Notes: generated from the letters alone by a model not told the origin. A DNA stretch of 64,000 nucleotides from Mycolicibacterium phlei (GCF_001583415.1 NZ_CP014475.1:310001-374000); one strand, 5' to 3'. Counted from the stretch's first letter, positions 50,596-59,913 are shown. A program made the numbers and translations.

Positions 50596-51321
50596 TCAGA
50601 TGGAATTCTCAGATTCGCCGAGGATGCCATAGATCTCGCGGCGGGCGTTGTTGAGGATGTCGACGATTCGCTGCCGCTGCTCCTCGGAGGCGGCGAACGC
50701 GGACTGCGCGACGGCGCCCATCAACTGTCCGGCGGCGGTGCGCAGGCCCGGATCCTCGTCCTTGAGGTCCTCGGTGATCTGCTCCCACGGCGGGGTCTCG
50801 ATCCGCTCCGCCGCGGCGCGGCCCTCCTCGGTGAGCTCGAAAAGCTTTTTGCTGCCCTCGGTTTCGGTGCTCACCGCCAGTCCCTCGTCGACCAGCAGCT
50901 GCAGGGTGGGGTAGACCGAGCCGGGGCTCGGCCGCCACACGTTCTGGGTGCGTTCGGCGATCTCCTGGATCATCTCGTAGCCGTGCATCGGCCGTTCGGC
51001 GAGCAGTGCCAGCAGGGCCGCACGCACGTCGCCGCGACGTCCCCGGCCGCGTCCGCCCCGCCGGTGCCCGCGCGGACCGCCGGGACCGAACCCGAAGCCC
51101 GGGCCGAAACCGGGACCGAATCCTGGGCCGAAGCCGAACTCGAAACCGCCGCCGTGCCGGAAACCGGGCCCGGGGGCCTGCTGACGGAGCTGTTCACGCA
51201 GTGCGTGGCGCATCTCGCGGCGGGCGCGCGGGTGGAACCTGGACCCGAAACCGGGCTGGGGTGGGAAGCCGGGCGGGAAGTGCGGGGGTGGGAAGTGCGG
51301 GGGTGGAAAGAAACCTGTCAT
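50596..51321 (-). CDS. PadR-family regulator with Phe/Gly/Pro-rich N-terminal extension
   Basis: 241 residues from the ATG at 51321 (AAAGGGAAT upstream). Winged-helix PadR domain from about 105: DVRAALLALLAERPMHGYEM, SPGSVYPTLQLLVDEGL. The first 100 residues are low complexity: FPPPHFPPPHFPPGFP and repeated GFGPGFGPGFGPGFGFGP, then an Arg/Gly run, suggesting a disordered nucleic-acid-binding or condensate-forming tail. Upstream region carries a CGATATATCG-centred dyad, consistent with autoregulation. Confidence 0.85.
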   Translation of the reverse strand: MTGFFPPPHFPPPHFPPGFPPQPGFGSRFHPRARREMRHALREQLRQQAPGPGFRHGGGFEFGFGPGFGPGFGPGFGFGPGGPRGHRRGGRGRGRRGDVRAALLALLAERPMHGYEMIQEIAERTQNVWRPSPGSVYPTLQLLVDEGLAVSTETEGSKKLFELTEEGRAAAERIETPPWEQITEDLKDEDPGLRTAAGQLMGAVAQSAFAASEEQRQRIVDILNNARREIYGILGESENSI

Positions 51322-51362
51322 GGCCGGATTCCCTTTCGTTGGAGAACACGTGCTGTGTTTAC

Positions 51363-51392
51363 GATACGTTGACGATATATCGGAAACTATCG
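51363..51392. promoter_or_regulatory. Putative PadR operator centred on CGATATATCG
   Basis: The perfect palindrome CGATATATCG (51373-51382) is flanked by outer GATA and TATC half sites, about 55 bp upstream of the first PadR gene. Nested symmetry is typical of PadR operators. Confidence 0.5.
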
Positions 51393-51454
51393 CGATGCAA
51401 CGACAAGGGTGTGGCGGCCGCGGTGGGAACGCGACCGCCACGCCGGGGTGGTGG

Positions 51455-51823
51455 TCAGTAGATGGGCGTGAAGTAGTCGACGCCGCCGACCTCGCACTCC
51501 ACCTTCGCCTTCCAGGTGGTGCCGGTCTGCACGCCCGGAAACCACAGCTTGTGGGTCTGGTTGGCCTGCAGGTAGAACGGGACGCCGTACACCGGCAGCG
51601 GTTTGACCGTCTGCCAGCCGAACCACGGCTCGGCGGTGTAGCGGCAAAGCCCATGGCTGCCAGTCGAGTTCACCTCGACGGTGATGCCCAGCGCGTCGCT
51701 GGCGGTGTTCAGTGTGGTCGCCGCCTGGGCGGAATCGGCGCCGACCATCAACATCGCGGGTGCCGCGACGGCGGCGACGGCGGTGCTGACAACGGTGCGG
51801 ACGGACTTCCTGGTGGTGCGCAT
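51455..51823 (-). CDS. Small secreted protein (122 aa)
   Basis: ATG at 51823 has AAGGAG seven bases upstream. Signal peptide (VRTVVSTAVAAVAAPAMLMV, cleavage near SAQAA). The mature part, about 85 residues, has one Cys pair candidate (GLCRYT, VECEVGG) and beta-rich, Trp/Tyr-rich sequence ending VDYFTPIY. Not recognised. It lies between two PadR genes. Confidence 0.75.
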   Translation of the reverse strand: MRTTRKSVRTVVSTAVAAVAAPAMLMVGADSAQAATTLNTASDALGITVEVNSTGSHGLCRYTAEPWFGWQTVKPLPVYGVPFYLQANQTHKLWFPGVQTGTTWKAKVECEVGGVDYFTPIY

Positions 51824-51897
51824 GTCGTGCTCCTTGGGTGTGCTCGCGGCTCCGGTTGAGCCGCTCTGTGGGTAGGAGCGCGCACCCACCGCGGTTC

Positions 51898-52443
51898 TTA
51901 CACTTTTTCGGGCGGCGATTTGCTCCGCCGGGCGTCCAGGCTGTCGATCACGGACCGGGCCCACTCGGCTTCCATCGCGTTCATCCGCAGCCCGTAGTCG
52001 AGCGCGGCCAGGCCGTAGAAGAGTTCATCGCTGCCGTCGTCCCCGATCTCGGTGCGTAGTGCCCGCAGCCGGGCGACCTCGGCGTCGGCGGTCTCGGCGA
52101 TGTCGGCGAGGTGTGCGCGCGCCTGCTCCGGCGAGACCTCCCCGAGCAGGAACACCCGCAGCAGTCGCGCGCTGCGAAACGGCGGGTCGTCGTCCGGGTT
52201 GAGCACCCATCGCCGCAGTTCGGCCCGGCCCTCGTCGGTGATCCGATACTCCTTGCGGCCGCGGGCGCCGATCGCCGACACCTCGATCAGGCCGGCGTCG
52301 GCCAGCTTGTTCAGCTCGCTGTAGAGCTGGCTCTGGGTGGCCGGCCACACGTTGGCCAGGGATTTCTCGAAGTATCGGAGCAGGTCGTAACCGCTGCCCG
52401 GCTGCTGCGCGAGCAGGCCCAACGCGGCGATTCGCAAACTCAC
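51898..52443 (-). CDS. PadR-family transcriptional regulator
   Basis: 181 residues, GTG start. N-terminal winged helix SLRIAALGLLAQQPGSGYDL, TQSQLYSELNKLADAGLI, EYRITDEGRAELRRW; C-terminal Vir-type helical dimerisation domain. Divergent from a carotenoid oxygenase, with two palindromes between them. Confidence 0.9.
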   Translation of the reverse strand: MSLRIAALGLLAQQPGSGYDLLRYFEKSLANVWPATQSQLYSELNKLADAGLIEVSAIGARGRKEYRITDEGRAELRRWVLNPDDDPPFRSARLLRVFLLGEVSPEQARAHLADIAETADAEVARLRALRTEIGDDGSDELFYGLAALDYGLRMNAMEAEWARSVIDSLDARRSKSPPEKV

Positions 52444-52464
52444 CCGCCGAGTTTAACTCCACTA

Positions 52465-52489
52465 TTGACATGTCAACTGTGACATGTCA
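52465..52489. promoter_or_regulatory. Tandem TGACATGTCA palindromes (putative PadR operator)
   Basis: TTGACATGTCAA (52465-52476) and TGACATGTCA (52480-52489) are perfect palindromes, centres 14 bp apart, between the second PadR gene and the carotenoid oxygenase. A likely shared operator controlling both. Confidence 0.7.
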
Positions 52490-52522
52490 GCGTTGGACCA
52501 TCGATCGTCTGAGGGAGTTTCA

Positions 52523-53854
52523 ATGAGCGAAACCACCGACTCGACCCTGTTCGGCACCGACGATTTCTTCCGCCGCGGCAACTACGCGCCGGTGCCCGAC
52601 GAACTCACCGAATACGACCTGCCCGTCGACGGTGCGATCCCGCCCGAACTCGACGGCTGGTACCTGCGCAACGGGCCGAACCCGCGGCAGGCCACCGCCC
52701 ACTGGTTCACCGGCGACGGCATGATCCACGGCGCGCGCATCGAGGGTGGCCGCGCCAAGTGGTACCGCAACCGGTGGGTGCGCACCGAGAGCTTCGTCGA
52801 ACCCTTCCCGGTCTACAACGCCGACGGCACCCGCAACCTGCGCTCCAGCGTCGCCAACACTCACGTCGTCAACCACGCGGGCAGGACCCTGGCGCTGGTG
52901 GAGTCATCGCTGCCCTACGAGATCACCAACGACCTCGAGACCGTCGGCGTCTACGACTTCGGCGGCAAGCTCGTCGACGCGATGACCGCGCACCCGAAGA
53001 TCTGCCCCACCACCGGAGAACTGCACTTCTTCGGCTACGGCAACATCTTCGAACCGCACGTGACCTACCACCGCGCCGACGCCGACGGCGAACTCACCGT
53101 CAACCGCGGCCTCGACGTGCCCGCGCTGACGATGATGCACGACTTCGCACTGACCGCCTCGTACGCGATCTTCATGGACCTGCCCATCGTGTTCAACCTC
53201 GAGGTCGCGATGCGCGGCGACGGGGACATGCCCTACCGCTGGGACGACGACTACGGCGCGCGGCTCGGGCTGCTGCGCCGCGACGACCCGTTCGGCGAGG
53301 TCCGCTGGTTCGACATCGACCCGTGCTACGTGTTCCACGTCGTCAACGCCTACGACGTCGGGGATTCCGTTGTGCTGCAAGCGGTCCGCTATCCCGAGCT
53401 GTGGCGCGGAAACGCCGGCTTCGAAGCCGACGGGGTGCTGTGGAGCTGGACCATCAACCTCACCACCGGCACGGTCACCGAACGCCAGCTCGACGACCGG
53501 CCCGTCGAGTTCCCCCGCATCGACGACCGGCTGACCACGCTGCCCGCCCGGTACTCGGTGGCCGTCGGCGACAATCGGCTGCTGCGCTACGACCTGACCA
53601 GCGGCACCGCGGTCGAGCACGCGTTCGGCACCGCCGACTCACCGGGCGGACCGGGCGAGGCGGTGTTCGTGCCGTCGGCGTCGTCGGCGGACGAGAGCGC
53701 AGGCTGGTACCTCGTCTACGTCTACGACCCGGCCCGCGACGGCAGCGACCTGGTCATCCTCGACGCCACCGACTTCGCGGGCCCGCCCGTCGCGAGAATC
53801 CAGCTGCCGCAACGCGTTCCCTACGGCTTCCACGGCAACTGGATCGCGGCCTGA
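52523..53854 (+). CDS. Carotenoid cleavage oxygenase (RPE65 family)
   Basis: 443 residues; ATG at 52523 with GAGGGAG upstream is preferred over the in-frame start at 52484, which lies in the operator. The four iron-ligand His are in regions ELHFFGYGN/FEPHVTYH, TMMHDFALTAS, CYVFHVVNAYD and VPYGFHGNWIA. WYLRNGPNPR at the N-terminus is typical. Cleaves double bonds of carotenoids, apocarotenoids or stilbenes. No carotenoid synthesis gene is nearby. Confidence 0.93.
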   Translation: MSETTDSTLFGTDDFFRRGNYAPVPDELTEYDLPVDGAIPPELDGWYLRNGPNPRQATAHWFTGDGMIHGARIEGGRAKWYRNRWVRTESFVEPFPVYNADGTRNLRSSVANTHVVNHAGRTLALVESSLPYEITNDLETVGVYDFGGKLVDAMTAHPKICPTTGELHFFGYGNIFEPHVTYHRADADGELTVNRGLDVPALTMMHDFALTASYAIFMDLPIVFNLEVAMRGDGDMPYRWDDDYGARLGLLRRDDPFGEVRWFDIDPCYVFHVVNAYDVGDSVVLQAVRYPELWRGNAGFEADGVLWSWTINLTTGTVTERQLDDRPVEFPRIDDRLTTLPARYSVAVGDNRLLRYDLTSGTAVEHAFGTADSPGGPGEAVFVPSASSADESAGWYLVYVYDPARDGSDLVILDATDFAGPPVARIQLPQRVPYGFHGNWIAA

Positions 53855-53859
53855 GCCGC

Positions 53860-54681
53860 TCAGCCGGGTGGCGCGAAGCCGCCCTCCGGCGCCCGCGGTG
53901 ACGTCGGTGCGCCGGGCCCGGGCGGCGTCGGCCCCTGCAGCCGCGCCAGCTCCCGGCGGTGCCGCTCGGCGAGCACCGCGGCCAGCACGAGGTGCGGCGG
54001 GACACCCGGCGGTGGCGGCGGGGAGATCTGCGCGACGACGCCCGCGGCGATCCGGTACGCCATGTCCTCGCGCACCGCGGGGTGCAACTGCGTTGCCCGA
54101 GCGAGGAACTGGCGAGCCAGCTCGGCCTGCTCGGCGCGCAGCCCGGACAGTTGCAGCGACGACGCCCACCAGGCCAGCTCGGGCGGCATCGGCGGCGGGG
54201 GTGGTGTCCGGGGAGCGCGCTCGCTGATCACCACGGTGCCCGCGAAGATGTCGCCGAGGCGTTTTCCCTTGGCGGACACCAGACTGCAGATCACCGCGGG
54301 CCCGCCGGTGAGCAGATAGATCTCCACCACACCGGTGAGGGCGCGAATGAAGGCCTGCCGGAACCGTTCCGGACCGCCGTCGTCGGACACCACCCGCAGA
54401 CCCAGCGCCATCTTGCCCAGCGACCGGCCCCTGGTCACCGACTCGATCGCGACCGGATACCCCAACAGGCACAACGCGGTGAACACCGTGAGGATCCCGG
54501 CCGAGAGCGCCGGATCGAACTGGCGCAGGGTCAGCGCGTACAGCAGCACGCCGCAGACGTAGAGCAGCAGCACCACCGTCACGTCGATCAGTGCGGCCAG
54601 CGCGCGCACCGGCAGTTGGGCGATCTGGATGTCCAGCACCACCGCGTCGCCGGTCACCATCGGCTCTTGCTGGCCAACCAT
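53860..54681 (-). CDS. RDD family membrane protein (Rv3695-like)
   Basis: 273 residues from the ATG at 54681; the ATG at 54660 is also possible. RDD motif region IAQLPVRALAALIDVTVVLL with transmembrane helices, GRSLGKMALGLRVV, then a Pro-rich cytoplasmic tail with PPPPPMPPELAW and a C-terminal Pro-rich end. First gene to the right of the carotenoid oxygenase and divergent from spoIIM. Part of the MoxR-associated block. Confidence 0.85.
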   Translation of the reverse strand: MVGQQEPMVTGDAVVLDIQIAQLPVRALAALIDVTVVLLLYVCGVLLYALTLRQFDPALSAGILTVFTALCLLGYPVAIESVTRGRSLGKMALGLRVVSDDGGPERFRQAFIRALTGVVEIYLLTGGPAVICSLVSAKGKRLGDIFAGTVVISERAPRTPPPPPMPPELAWWASSLQLSGLRAEQAELARQFLARATQLHPAVREDMAYRIAAGVVAQISPPPPPGVPPHLVLAAVLAERHRRELARLQGPTPPGPGAPTSPRAPEGGFAPPG

Positions 54682-54700
54682 AACCGCCAACGCTACTAGC

Positions 54701-55702
54701 ATGCGACGCGTGGATGTCGACGCGTTCGTGCTGACGCACCGGCCGACCTGGGACCGGCTCGAGGAGCTGATCAAGCGGCGCGACAAGCTGACCGGCCCCG
54801 AGATCGACGAACTCGTCGACCTCTACCAGCGGGCGTCGACCCACCTGTCGATCGTGCGCAGCGCCTCCACCGACGCGGCGCTCATCGGGCGGCTGTCCGG
54901 TCTGGTGGCCCAGGCGCGTTCGGCGGTGACCGCCGCGCCCGCCCCGCTGTGGCGGGAGTTCGCACGGTTCTGGACGGTGTCCTTCCCGGTGGTGGTCTAC
55001 CGGGCCCGCGGCTGGTGGCTAAGCACGGGCCTGGTGTTCCTGCTGGTGTCGGCGGTGATCGCGGTGTGGGTAGCGGGCAGCCCGGAGGTCAAGGCCACCA
55101 TCGGGTCCGACGAGGACATCGCCCAACTGGTCAACAACGACTTCGCGAACTACTACAGCGAGCACCCGGCGGCGTCGTTCGCGTTTCAGGTGTGGACCAA
55201 CAACGCGTGGGTTTCGTTGCTGTGCCTGGCTTTCGCCGTCCTGCTCGGCCTGCCGATCCCCTACATCCTGCTGCAGAACGCCGCCAACCTCGGCGTCAAC
55301 GCCGGGCTGATGTTCGGGGCGGGCAAGGGCGACGTGTTCCTGGGCCTGATCACCCCGCACGGTCTGCTGGAACTGACGGCGGTGTTCGTCGCCGCCGGGG
55401 CCGGTATGCGGCTGGGCTGGATGGTGATCTCCCCGGGGGACCGGCCGCGCGGGCAGGTGCTGGCCGAACAGGGCCGTGCCATCGCCGCGGTGGCGGGCGG
55501 CCTGGTGCTGATGCTGCTGGTGGCCGGCCTGATCGAGGCGCTGGTGACCCCGTCGCCGTTGCCCACCGCGGCCCGCGTCGGCATCGGGGCGGCCGCCGAG
55601 GCCGTGTTCCTGGTCTACGTGTTCCACTTCGGCCGCAAGGGGGTGCGCGCCGGGGAGACCGGCGACGTCGAGAACGCCCCCGACGTGGTGCCCACCCGCT
55701 GA
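54701..55702 (+). CDS. SpoIIM-like membrane protein (Rv3694c-like)
   Basis: 333 residues from the ATG at 54701. N-terminal soluble helical region (RPTWDRLEELIKRRDKLTGP), then about five membrane helices (GWWLSTGLVFLLVSAVIAVW, VSLLCLAFAVLLGLPIPYIL, LLELTAVFVAAGAGMRLG, AVAGGLVLMLLVAGLIEAL, VFLVYVFHF). Stage II sporulation protein M family, found with DUF58/MoxR/RDD in non-sporulating actinobacteria. Convergent with the DUF58 gene. Confidence 0.87.
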   Translation: MRRVDVDAFVLTHRPTWDRLEELIKRRDKLTGPEIDELVDLYQRASTHLSIVRSASTDAALIGRLSGLVAQARSAVTAAPAPLWREFARFWTVSFPVVVYRARGWWLSTGLVFLLVSAVIAVWVAGSPEVKATIGSDEDIAQLVNNDFANYYSEHPAASFAFQVWTNNAWVSLLCLAFAVLLGLPIPYILLQNAANLGVNAGLMFGAGKGDVFLGLITPHGLLELTAVFVAAGAGMRLGWMVISPGDRPRGQVLAEQGRAIAAVAGGLVLMLLVAGLIEALVTPSPLPTAARVGIGAAAEAVFLVYVFHFGRKGVRAGETGDVENAPDVVPTR

Positions 55703-55706
55703 CGGG

Positions 55707-57029
55707 TCAGAGCCGGCCCGCCGCCTTGAGCGCCAGGTAGTGGTCGGCCAGCGCCGGCGCCAGATCCTCGGGTACGGCGTCGACGACGTCGACCCCGCGG
55801 CGGCGCAGCCGGGCGGCGATCTCCCCGCGCTCGTTGCGGGCCCGCTCGGCCGCCGCCGCGTCGTACACCTGCGCAGCGTCGGAACGGCCCGCGGCCAGCG
55901 CCGCCACCCGCGGGTCGGACACCGCCGCGATCAGCACGGTGTGCCGCGACGTCAGCCGTGGCAGCACCGGCAGCAGACCCTCGTCCAGCGCCGAGGCGTT
56001 GAGGTCGGTCAGCAGCACCACCAGCGCGTGCCTGCGCACCCGGCGCTGGATCGCGGCGATCATCGCGGTCGCGTCCGACTCCACCAGCGCCGGCTCGACC
56101 GGGGCCATCACGTCGACGAGCTGGGTGAGCAGGCCGCTGCGCGACGCGTTGAACAACCCCGCCCGCTGCACCTGGTCGAACGCCAGGAAGTCGACGCGGT
56201 CGCCGGCGCGCGCCGCCAGCGCGGCCAGCAGCAGCGCGGCGTCCATCGACCAGTCCAGCCGCGGCCATCCGGTGGGATCGCCGCTGGTGGGGTCGACACC
56301 GACCCGGCCCGCCGAGGTACGGCCGGTGTCCAGGACGATGACCACCCGCTGATCGCGCTCCGGGCGCCACGTGCGCACCACCACATCGGCCCGCCGCGCG
56401 GTGGCCCGCCAGTCGATCGAGCGTACGTCGTCGCCGACGACGTACTCGCGCAGCGAGTCGAACTCGGTGCCCTGGCCGCGGATCAGCACCGGCGTATTGC
56501 CTTCCAGCTCACGCAGTTTCGCCAGCCGCGCGGGCAGATGCCGACGGGACAGGAACGGCGGCAGGATCCGCACCCGCCACGGCACCCGGTGCGAGCGCTG
56601 CCGCCCGGCCAGCCCCAGCGGACCGATCGAGCGCACCGTGATCAGCGCCGACTCCTGATCACCCCGCCGCACCGGGTGCAGCGTGGTGGTCAGGTGGACG
56701 CGGTGACCCGCGGGGATCGCCACCGGGTGCAGCCGCGGCCCGGCGCAGGCGCTCGGCGGCCACGCGTCGCGTACCACGCCGGTGATGCGCCGGTTGCCGG
56801 TGTTCTCGACGACCAGCCGCACCTCGGCCTGCTGGCCGAGCCGGGCGGCGCTGTCGCCGCTGCGGGTGAACGCGACGTGGCGCACGCTGCCCGCCAGCGC
56901 GGCGTCCAGGCCGACCACCGCCGCCAGCGCCGCCAGCAGCGCCGCGAATGTCGCTGCCGGCCATGGCGATACCGCGATCGGCAGGACGCACACCAGTGCG
57001 ACCAGCGCGGTTCGACCGGTGAGGACCAC
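55707..57029 (-). CDS. DUF58 domain protein (VWA-like, Rv3693-like)
   Basis: 440 residues; GTG at 57029 overlaps the moxR TAG by 1 bp. Two N-terminal membrane helices (TALVALVCVLPIAVS, AATFAALLAALAAVVGL). DUF58 signature EFDSLREYVVGDDVRSIDWR at about 205-224, then a VWA-like domain. The MIDAS-type motif reads VLDTGRTSAG, where Gly replaces the first Ser of DxSxS, so metal binding may be altered. Expected partner of the MoxR ATPase. Confidence 0.88.
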   Translation of the reverse strand: MVLTGRTALVALVCVLPIAVSPWPAATFAALLAALAAVVGLDAALAGSVRHVAFTRSGDSAARLGQQAEVRLVVENTGNRRITGVVRDAWPPSACAGPRLHPVAIPAGHRVHLTTTLHPVRRGDQESALITVRSIGPLGLAGRQRSHRVPWRVRILPPFLSRRHLPARLAKLRELEGNTPVLIRGQGTEFDSLREYVVGDDVRSIDWRATARRADVVVRTWRPERDQRVVIVLDTGRTSAGRVGVDPTSGDPTGWPRLDWSMDAALLLAALAARAGDRVDFLAFDQVQRAGLFNASRSGLLTQLVDVMAPVEPALVESDATAMIAAIQRRVRRHALVVLLTDLNASALDEGLLPVLPRLTSRHTVLIAAVSDPRVAALAAGRSDAAQVYDAAAAERARNERGEIAARLRRRGVDVVDAVPEDLAPALADHYLALKAAGRL

Positions 57030-58120
57030 TAGCGGGGTACCGGGACCGAGGCCAGGATGCCGTCGAGCACGCCGTCGGGGGTGGCGCCCTCGAGTTCGGC
57101 CTCCGGGCGCAGGTGGATGCGGTGCCGCCACGTCGGCCGCGCCATCGCCTTGACGTCGTCGGGGGTCACGTAGTTGCGCCCCGACAGCCACGCCCACGTC
57201 CTGGCGGTGGCCAGCAGCGCGGTCGTACCGCGCGGTGACACCCCCAACGCCAGGGATGCCGAATTGCGGGTCGCCGCAGCGATATCCACGATGTAGCCGA
57301 GTACCTCGTCGGACACCAGCACCCGCTGCACCGCAGCGCGCCCGGCCGCCAGTTCCTCGGGTCCGGCGACCGGCTGCACACCGGACAGGTCGCGCGGATC
57401 GAAGCCGTGCGCGTGCCGGGACAGGATCGCGACCTCCTGGTCACGCTGCGGCAGCGGGACGTGCAGCTTGAGCAGGAACCGGTCCAGCTGCGCCTCGGGC
57501 AGCTGATAGGTGCCCTCGTACTCGATCGGGTTCTGGGTGGCCGCGACGATGAACGGGTCCGGCAGCGGGCGGGCCTCACCCTCCACGCTGACCTGCCGTT
57601 CCTCCATCGCCTCCAACAGCGCCGCCTGGGTTTTCGGCGGGGTGCGGTTGATCTCGTCGGCCAGAAGCAGGTTGGTGAACACCGGCCCGGAGCGGAACTC
57701 GAACTCGGCGGTGCGTGCGTCGTAGATCAGCGAGCCGGTGACGTCGCCGGGCATCAGGTCGGGGGTGAACTGCACCCGCTTGAAGTCCAGTCGCAGCGCC
57801 GCCGCCAGCGTGCGCACCAGCAGCGTCTTGGCGACACCGGGCACCCCCTCCAACAGCACATGGCCGCGGCACAGCAGTGCGATCACCAGCCCGCTGACCA
57901 CCGCGTCCTGCCCGACGACCGCCTTGCCGATCTCGTCGCGCAGCGCCAGCAGCGCGGTGCGCGCCGCCTCCTCGGCAGGGTCCGCGACCGGCTCGTCCTC
58001 GGTGGGAATGTCGTCGACCGGCAACGCCTCGGTGGGAATGTCCTCGGCGGGAATCTCCTCGGTGCCGTTCTCCTCTGGGGCGCCGGGGTCCTGCTCGTCT
58101 GCGTTCTCGGGGTCCGTCAC
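57029..58120 (-). CDS. moxR2: MoxR-type AAA+ ATPase (Rv3692/MoxR2-like)
   Basis: 363 residues, GTG start. An acidic 50-residue N-terminal tail (PTEALPVDDIPTEDEP). AAA+ core: Walker A LEGVPGVAKTLLVRTLA, Walker B NLLLADEINRTPPK, sensor AATQNPIEYEGTYQLPEAQ, and arginine finger LDRFLLK region. MoxR proteins act as chaperones for VWA-domain partners. Overlaps neighbours at both ends. Confidence 0.93.
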   Translation of the reverse strand: MTDPENADEQDPGAPEENGTEEIPAEDIPTEALPVDDIPTEDEPVADPAEEAARTALLALRDEIGKAVVGQDAVVSGLVIALLCRGHVLLEGVPGVAKTLLVRTLAAALRLDFKRVQFTPDLMPGDVTGSLIYDARTAEFEFRSGPVFTNLLLADEINRTPPKTQAALLEAMEERQVSVEGEARPLPDPFIVAATQNPIEYEGTYQLPEAQLDRFLLKLHVPLPQRDQEVAILSRHAHGFDPRDLSGVQPVAGPEELAAGRAAVQRVLVSDEVLGYIVDIAAATRNSASLALGVSPRGTTALLATARTWAWLSGRNYVTPDDVKAMARPTWRHRIHLRPEAELEGATPDGVLDGILASVPVPR

Positions 58121-59259
58121 GACTGGGCGACCTGCCTTTCGATGTTGTCGAGTTCACGTGCGAGAGCGACGAGTTCGGCGTCGTCGGCGGGAGCCGGGCC
58201 GAACAGCGCGCGGGTCACGGTCTGCGGGTCCAGGCCGCTGCGGGCGCAGACCACGGCGACCGTCGAATCGGTGTCGGCGTCCGGGGTGATCCCGATCCGT
58301 GGCGCCATCCGCTGCAGTGCGGCGGTACGCAGCGCCGCGGCCGCACTGTCGCGGGCCCGGCGCGACCGGTACAGCCGGCCCCTGCCCTCCACCGTCTCCG
58401 AGGCCCGCACCACCACGGGCAGACGTTCGGCCACCAGGGGGCCGACGCGGCGCGCCCGCCACAGCGCCAGCAGCGCCACCACGACCACGAACTGCCACAG
58501 CAGCCAGCTGACCCGGTCCGGCACCAGATCCAGAAGCGTTGCCGCGCCGTCCGATTCGCCCTCGGTGTGCTGCGGTGCGTACCAGATCAGCCGCGGCGCG
58601 GCGCCGGCCAGATTCATCGCCAACGCGGCGTTGCCCTCCTTGAGCAGTCCGCCGTTGGCCATGAACTCCGAGCTGCCGACCACCGTGGTGGTGCGCCCGT
58701 CACGCGAGAACCGCACCAGCGCACCGTCGTAGCAGCGGGCCACCGGGACGTCGCCGGACGCCTCGTAGGTGTCGGTGGCGCCGAACTGCACCGTCCCGGC
58801 GCGGTTGGCCTCACGCAGGTCGCAGTCGGGACGCAGCCCGACACCGAACGCCAGTCCGTGACCGCGTTTGAGCTGCGGCGCCAACGCCTCCCGGGTGCGT
58901 GACGTCGGCTTGACCAGCAGCCGGTCGCCCGGCAGCGCGGCGAGCCGGCCCACCACCTGCGGGTCGACGAGGTGATACGTCTGGACCACCGCCAGCAGGG
59001 TGTCCGGCCGCGCCGCCGCCTCCACCGCGGCGATGTCGGCGGCCTCGATCACCTCGACGCCGTGCTCGCGCAGCAGCGACATCAGCGCCCGCGCCCCGCC
59101 CGGCGCCGTCGACGCCGGATCCATGTGTCCGCCCGGCCGCGGCGCGGTGAGGTACGCGGTCAGCGCGCCCAGCCCGACCACCACCACCGCCAGCAGCGGC
59201 ACCCAGCGGTTGCGCCGCCAGCGCTGCCGCAGCGTCGGGCCCACCGCCGTCGTCGTCAT
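58117..59259 (-). CDS. DUF4350 membrane protein (Rv3691-like)
   Basis: 380 residues. Two membrane helices: WVPLLAVVVVGLGALTAYLT at the N-terminus and WLLWQFVVVVALLALWRA at about 275. Between them an extracytoplasmic DUF4350 domain (GARALMSLLREHGVEVIEA; GLRPDCDLREANRAGTVQFG; NLAGAAPRLIWYAP). Member of the MoxR operon; 4-bp overlaps with both neighbours. Function unknown. Confidence 0.85.
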   Translation of the reverse strand: MTTTAVGPTLRQRWRRNRWVPLLAVVVVGLGALTAYLTAPRPGGHMDPASTAPGGARALMSLLREHGVEVIEAADIAAVEAAARPDTLLAVVQTYHLVDPQVVGRLAALPGDRLLVKPTSRTREALAPQLKRGHGLAFGVGLRPDCDLREANRAGTVQFGATDTYEASGDVPVARCYDGALVRFSRDGRTTTVVGSSEFMANGGLLKEGNAALAMNLAGAAPRLIWYAPQHTEGESDGAATLLDLVPDRVSWLLWQFVVVVALLALWRARRVGPLVAERLPVVVRASETVEGRGRLYRSRRARDSAAAALRTAALQRMAPRIGITPDADTDSTVAVVCARSGLDPQTVTRALFGPAPADDAELVALARELDNIERQVAQS

Positions 59260-59912
59260 CGCACCTCCGCCCAGCCGTCGGCAGCGGGCACCGGCGCGGC
59301 GTCGTCGGCCTCACCGGGGCGCACCCGGGCGATCAGGTGGGTGTCGAGGTCGACGATCAGCGAGTAGGTGTCCTCGTCGCCGGGCTGCTCCCCGTAGGTG
59401 ACGTCGTTGAAAGCCGTTGCGGTCACCCGGAGTTCGTCGGCCAGATGCGGCAGCTCGGCGGCCGCGTCGCGGGCCAGCTCGGTCGCGGTCCGGCCCGGCA
59501 TCACCGCCAGGATGCCGGTCTCCTCCAACTGCCGCGCGACCGCGCGTACCCGGTGCCGGATCGCGCCCGCCCAGTCGCCGGCCGCGGCGGCGTCCTCGGC
59601 GGCCCGCCGGTGCTGCGCGGCGGTCAGCTCGTGGCTGTCGAACAGCACCGGGTCCTCGTCGCGGCCGGACCGCAGCGCGCGGCGCGCCAGGTGGACGACG
59701 GCGATCAGCACCGCCACCAGCACGATCGCCAGCACCGTGACCGTGAGCCAGCCGCCCGGCACCGAGGCGCTCTGCGCGGCCAGCCGGTACAGCAGATCCT
59801 CGATCCAGCCGATGAGCTGGTCGGTCAGCGACTCCTTGGGGTAGATCGGCTTGGCGAGTTCGCGCTGCGCGGCCTCATGGGCGGCATCGCTGTCGATATC
59901 TATGGTCGGCAC
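59256..59912 (-). CDS. DUF4129 membrane protein (Rv3690-like)
   Basis: 218 residues, GTG start. One membrane helix (WLTVTVLAIVLVAVLIAVVH). C-terminal DUF4129 domain: AIRHRVRAVARQLEETGILA, PGRTATELARDA, VTYGEQPGDED. Such domains occur at the C-terminus of transglutaminase proteins in similar MoxR operons, but no transglutaminase is present here. Confidence 0.85.
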   Translation of the reverse strand: MPTIDIDSDAAHEAAQRELAKPIYPKESLTDQLIGWIEDLLYRLAAQSASVPGGWLTVTVLAIVLVAVLIAVVHLARRALRSGRDEDPVLFDSHELTAAQHRRAAEDAAAAGDWAGAIRHRVRAVARQLEETGILAVMPGRTATELARDAAAELPHLADELRVTATAFNDVTYGEQPGDEDTYSLIVDLDTHLIARVRPGEADDAAPVPAADGWAEVR

Positions 59913-59913
59913 G

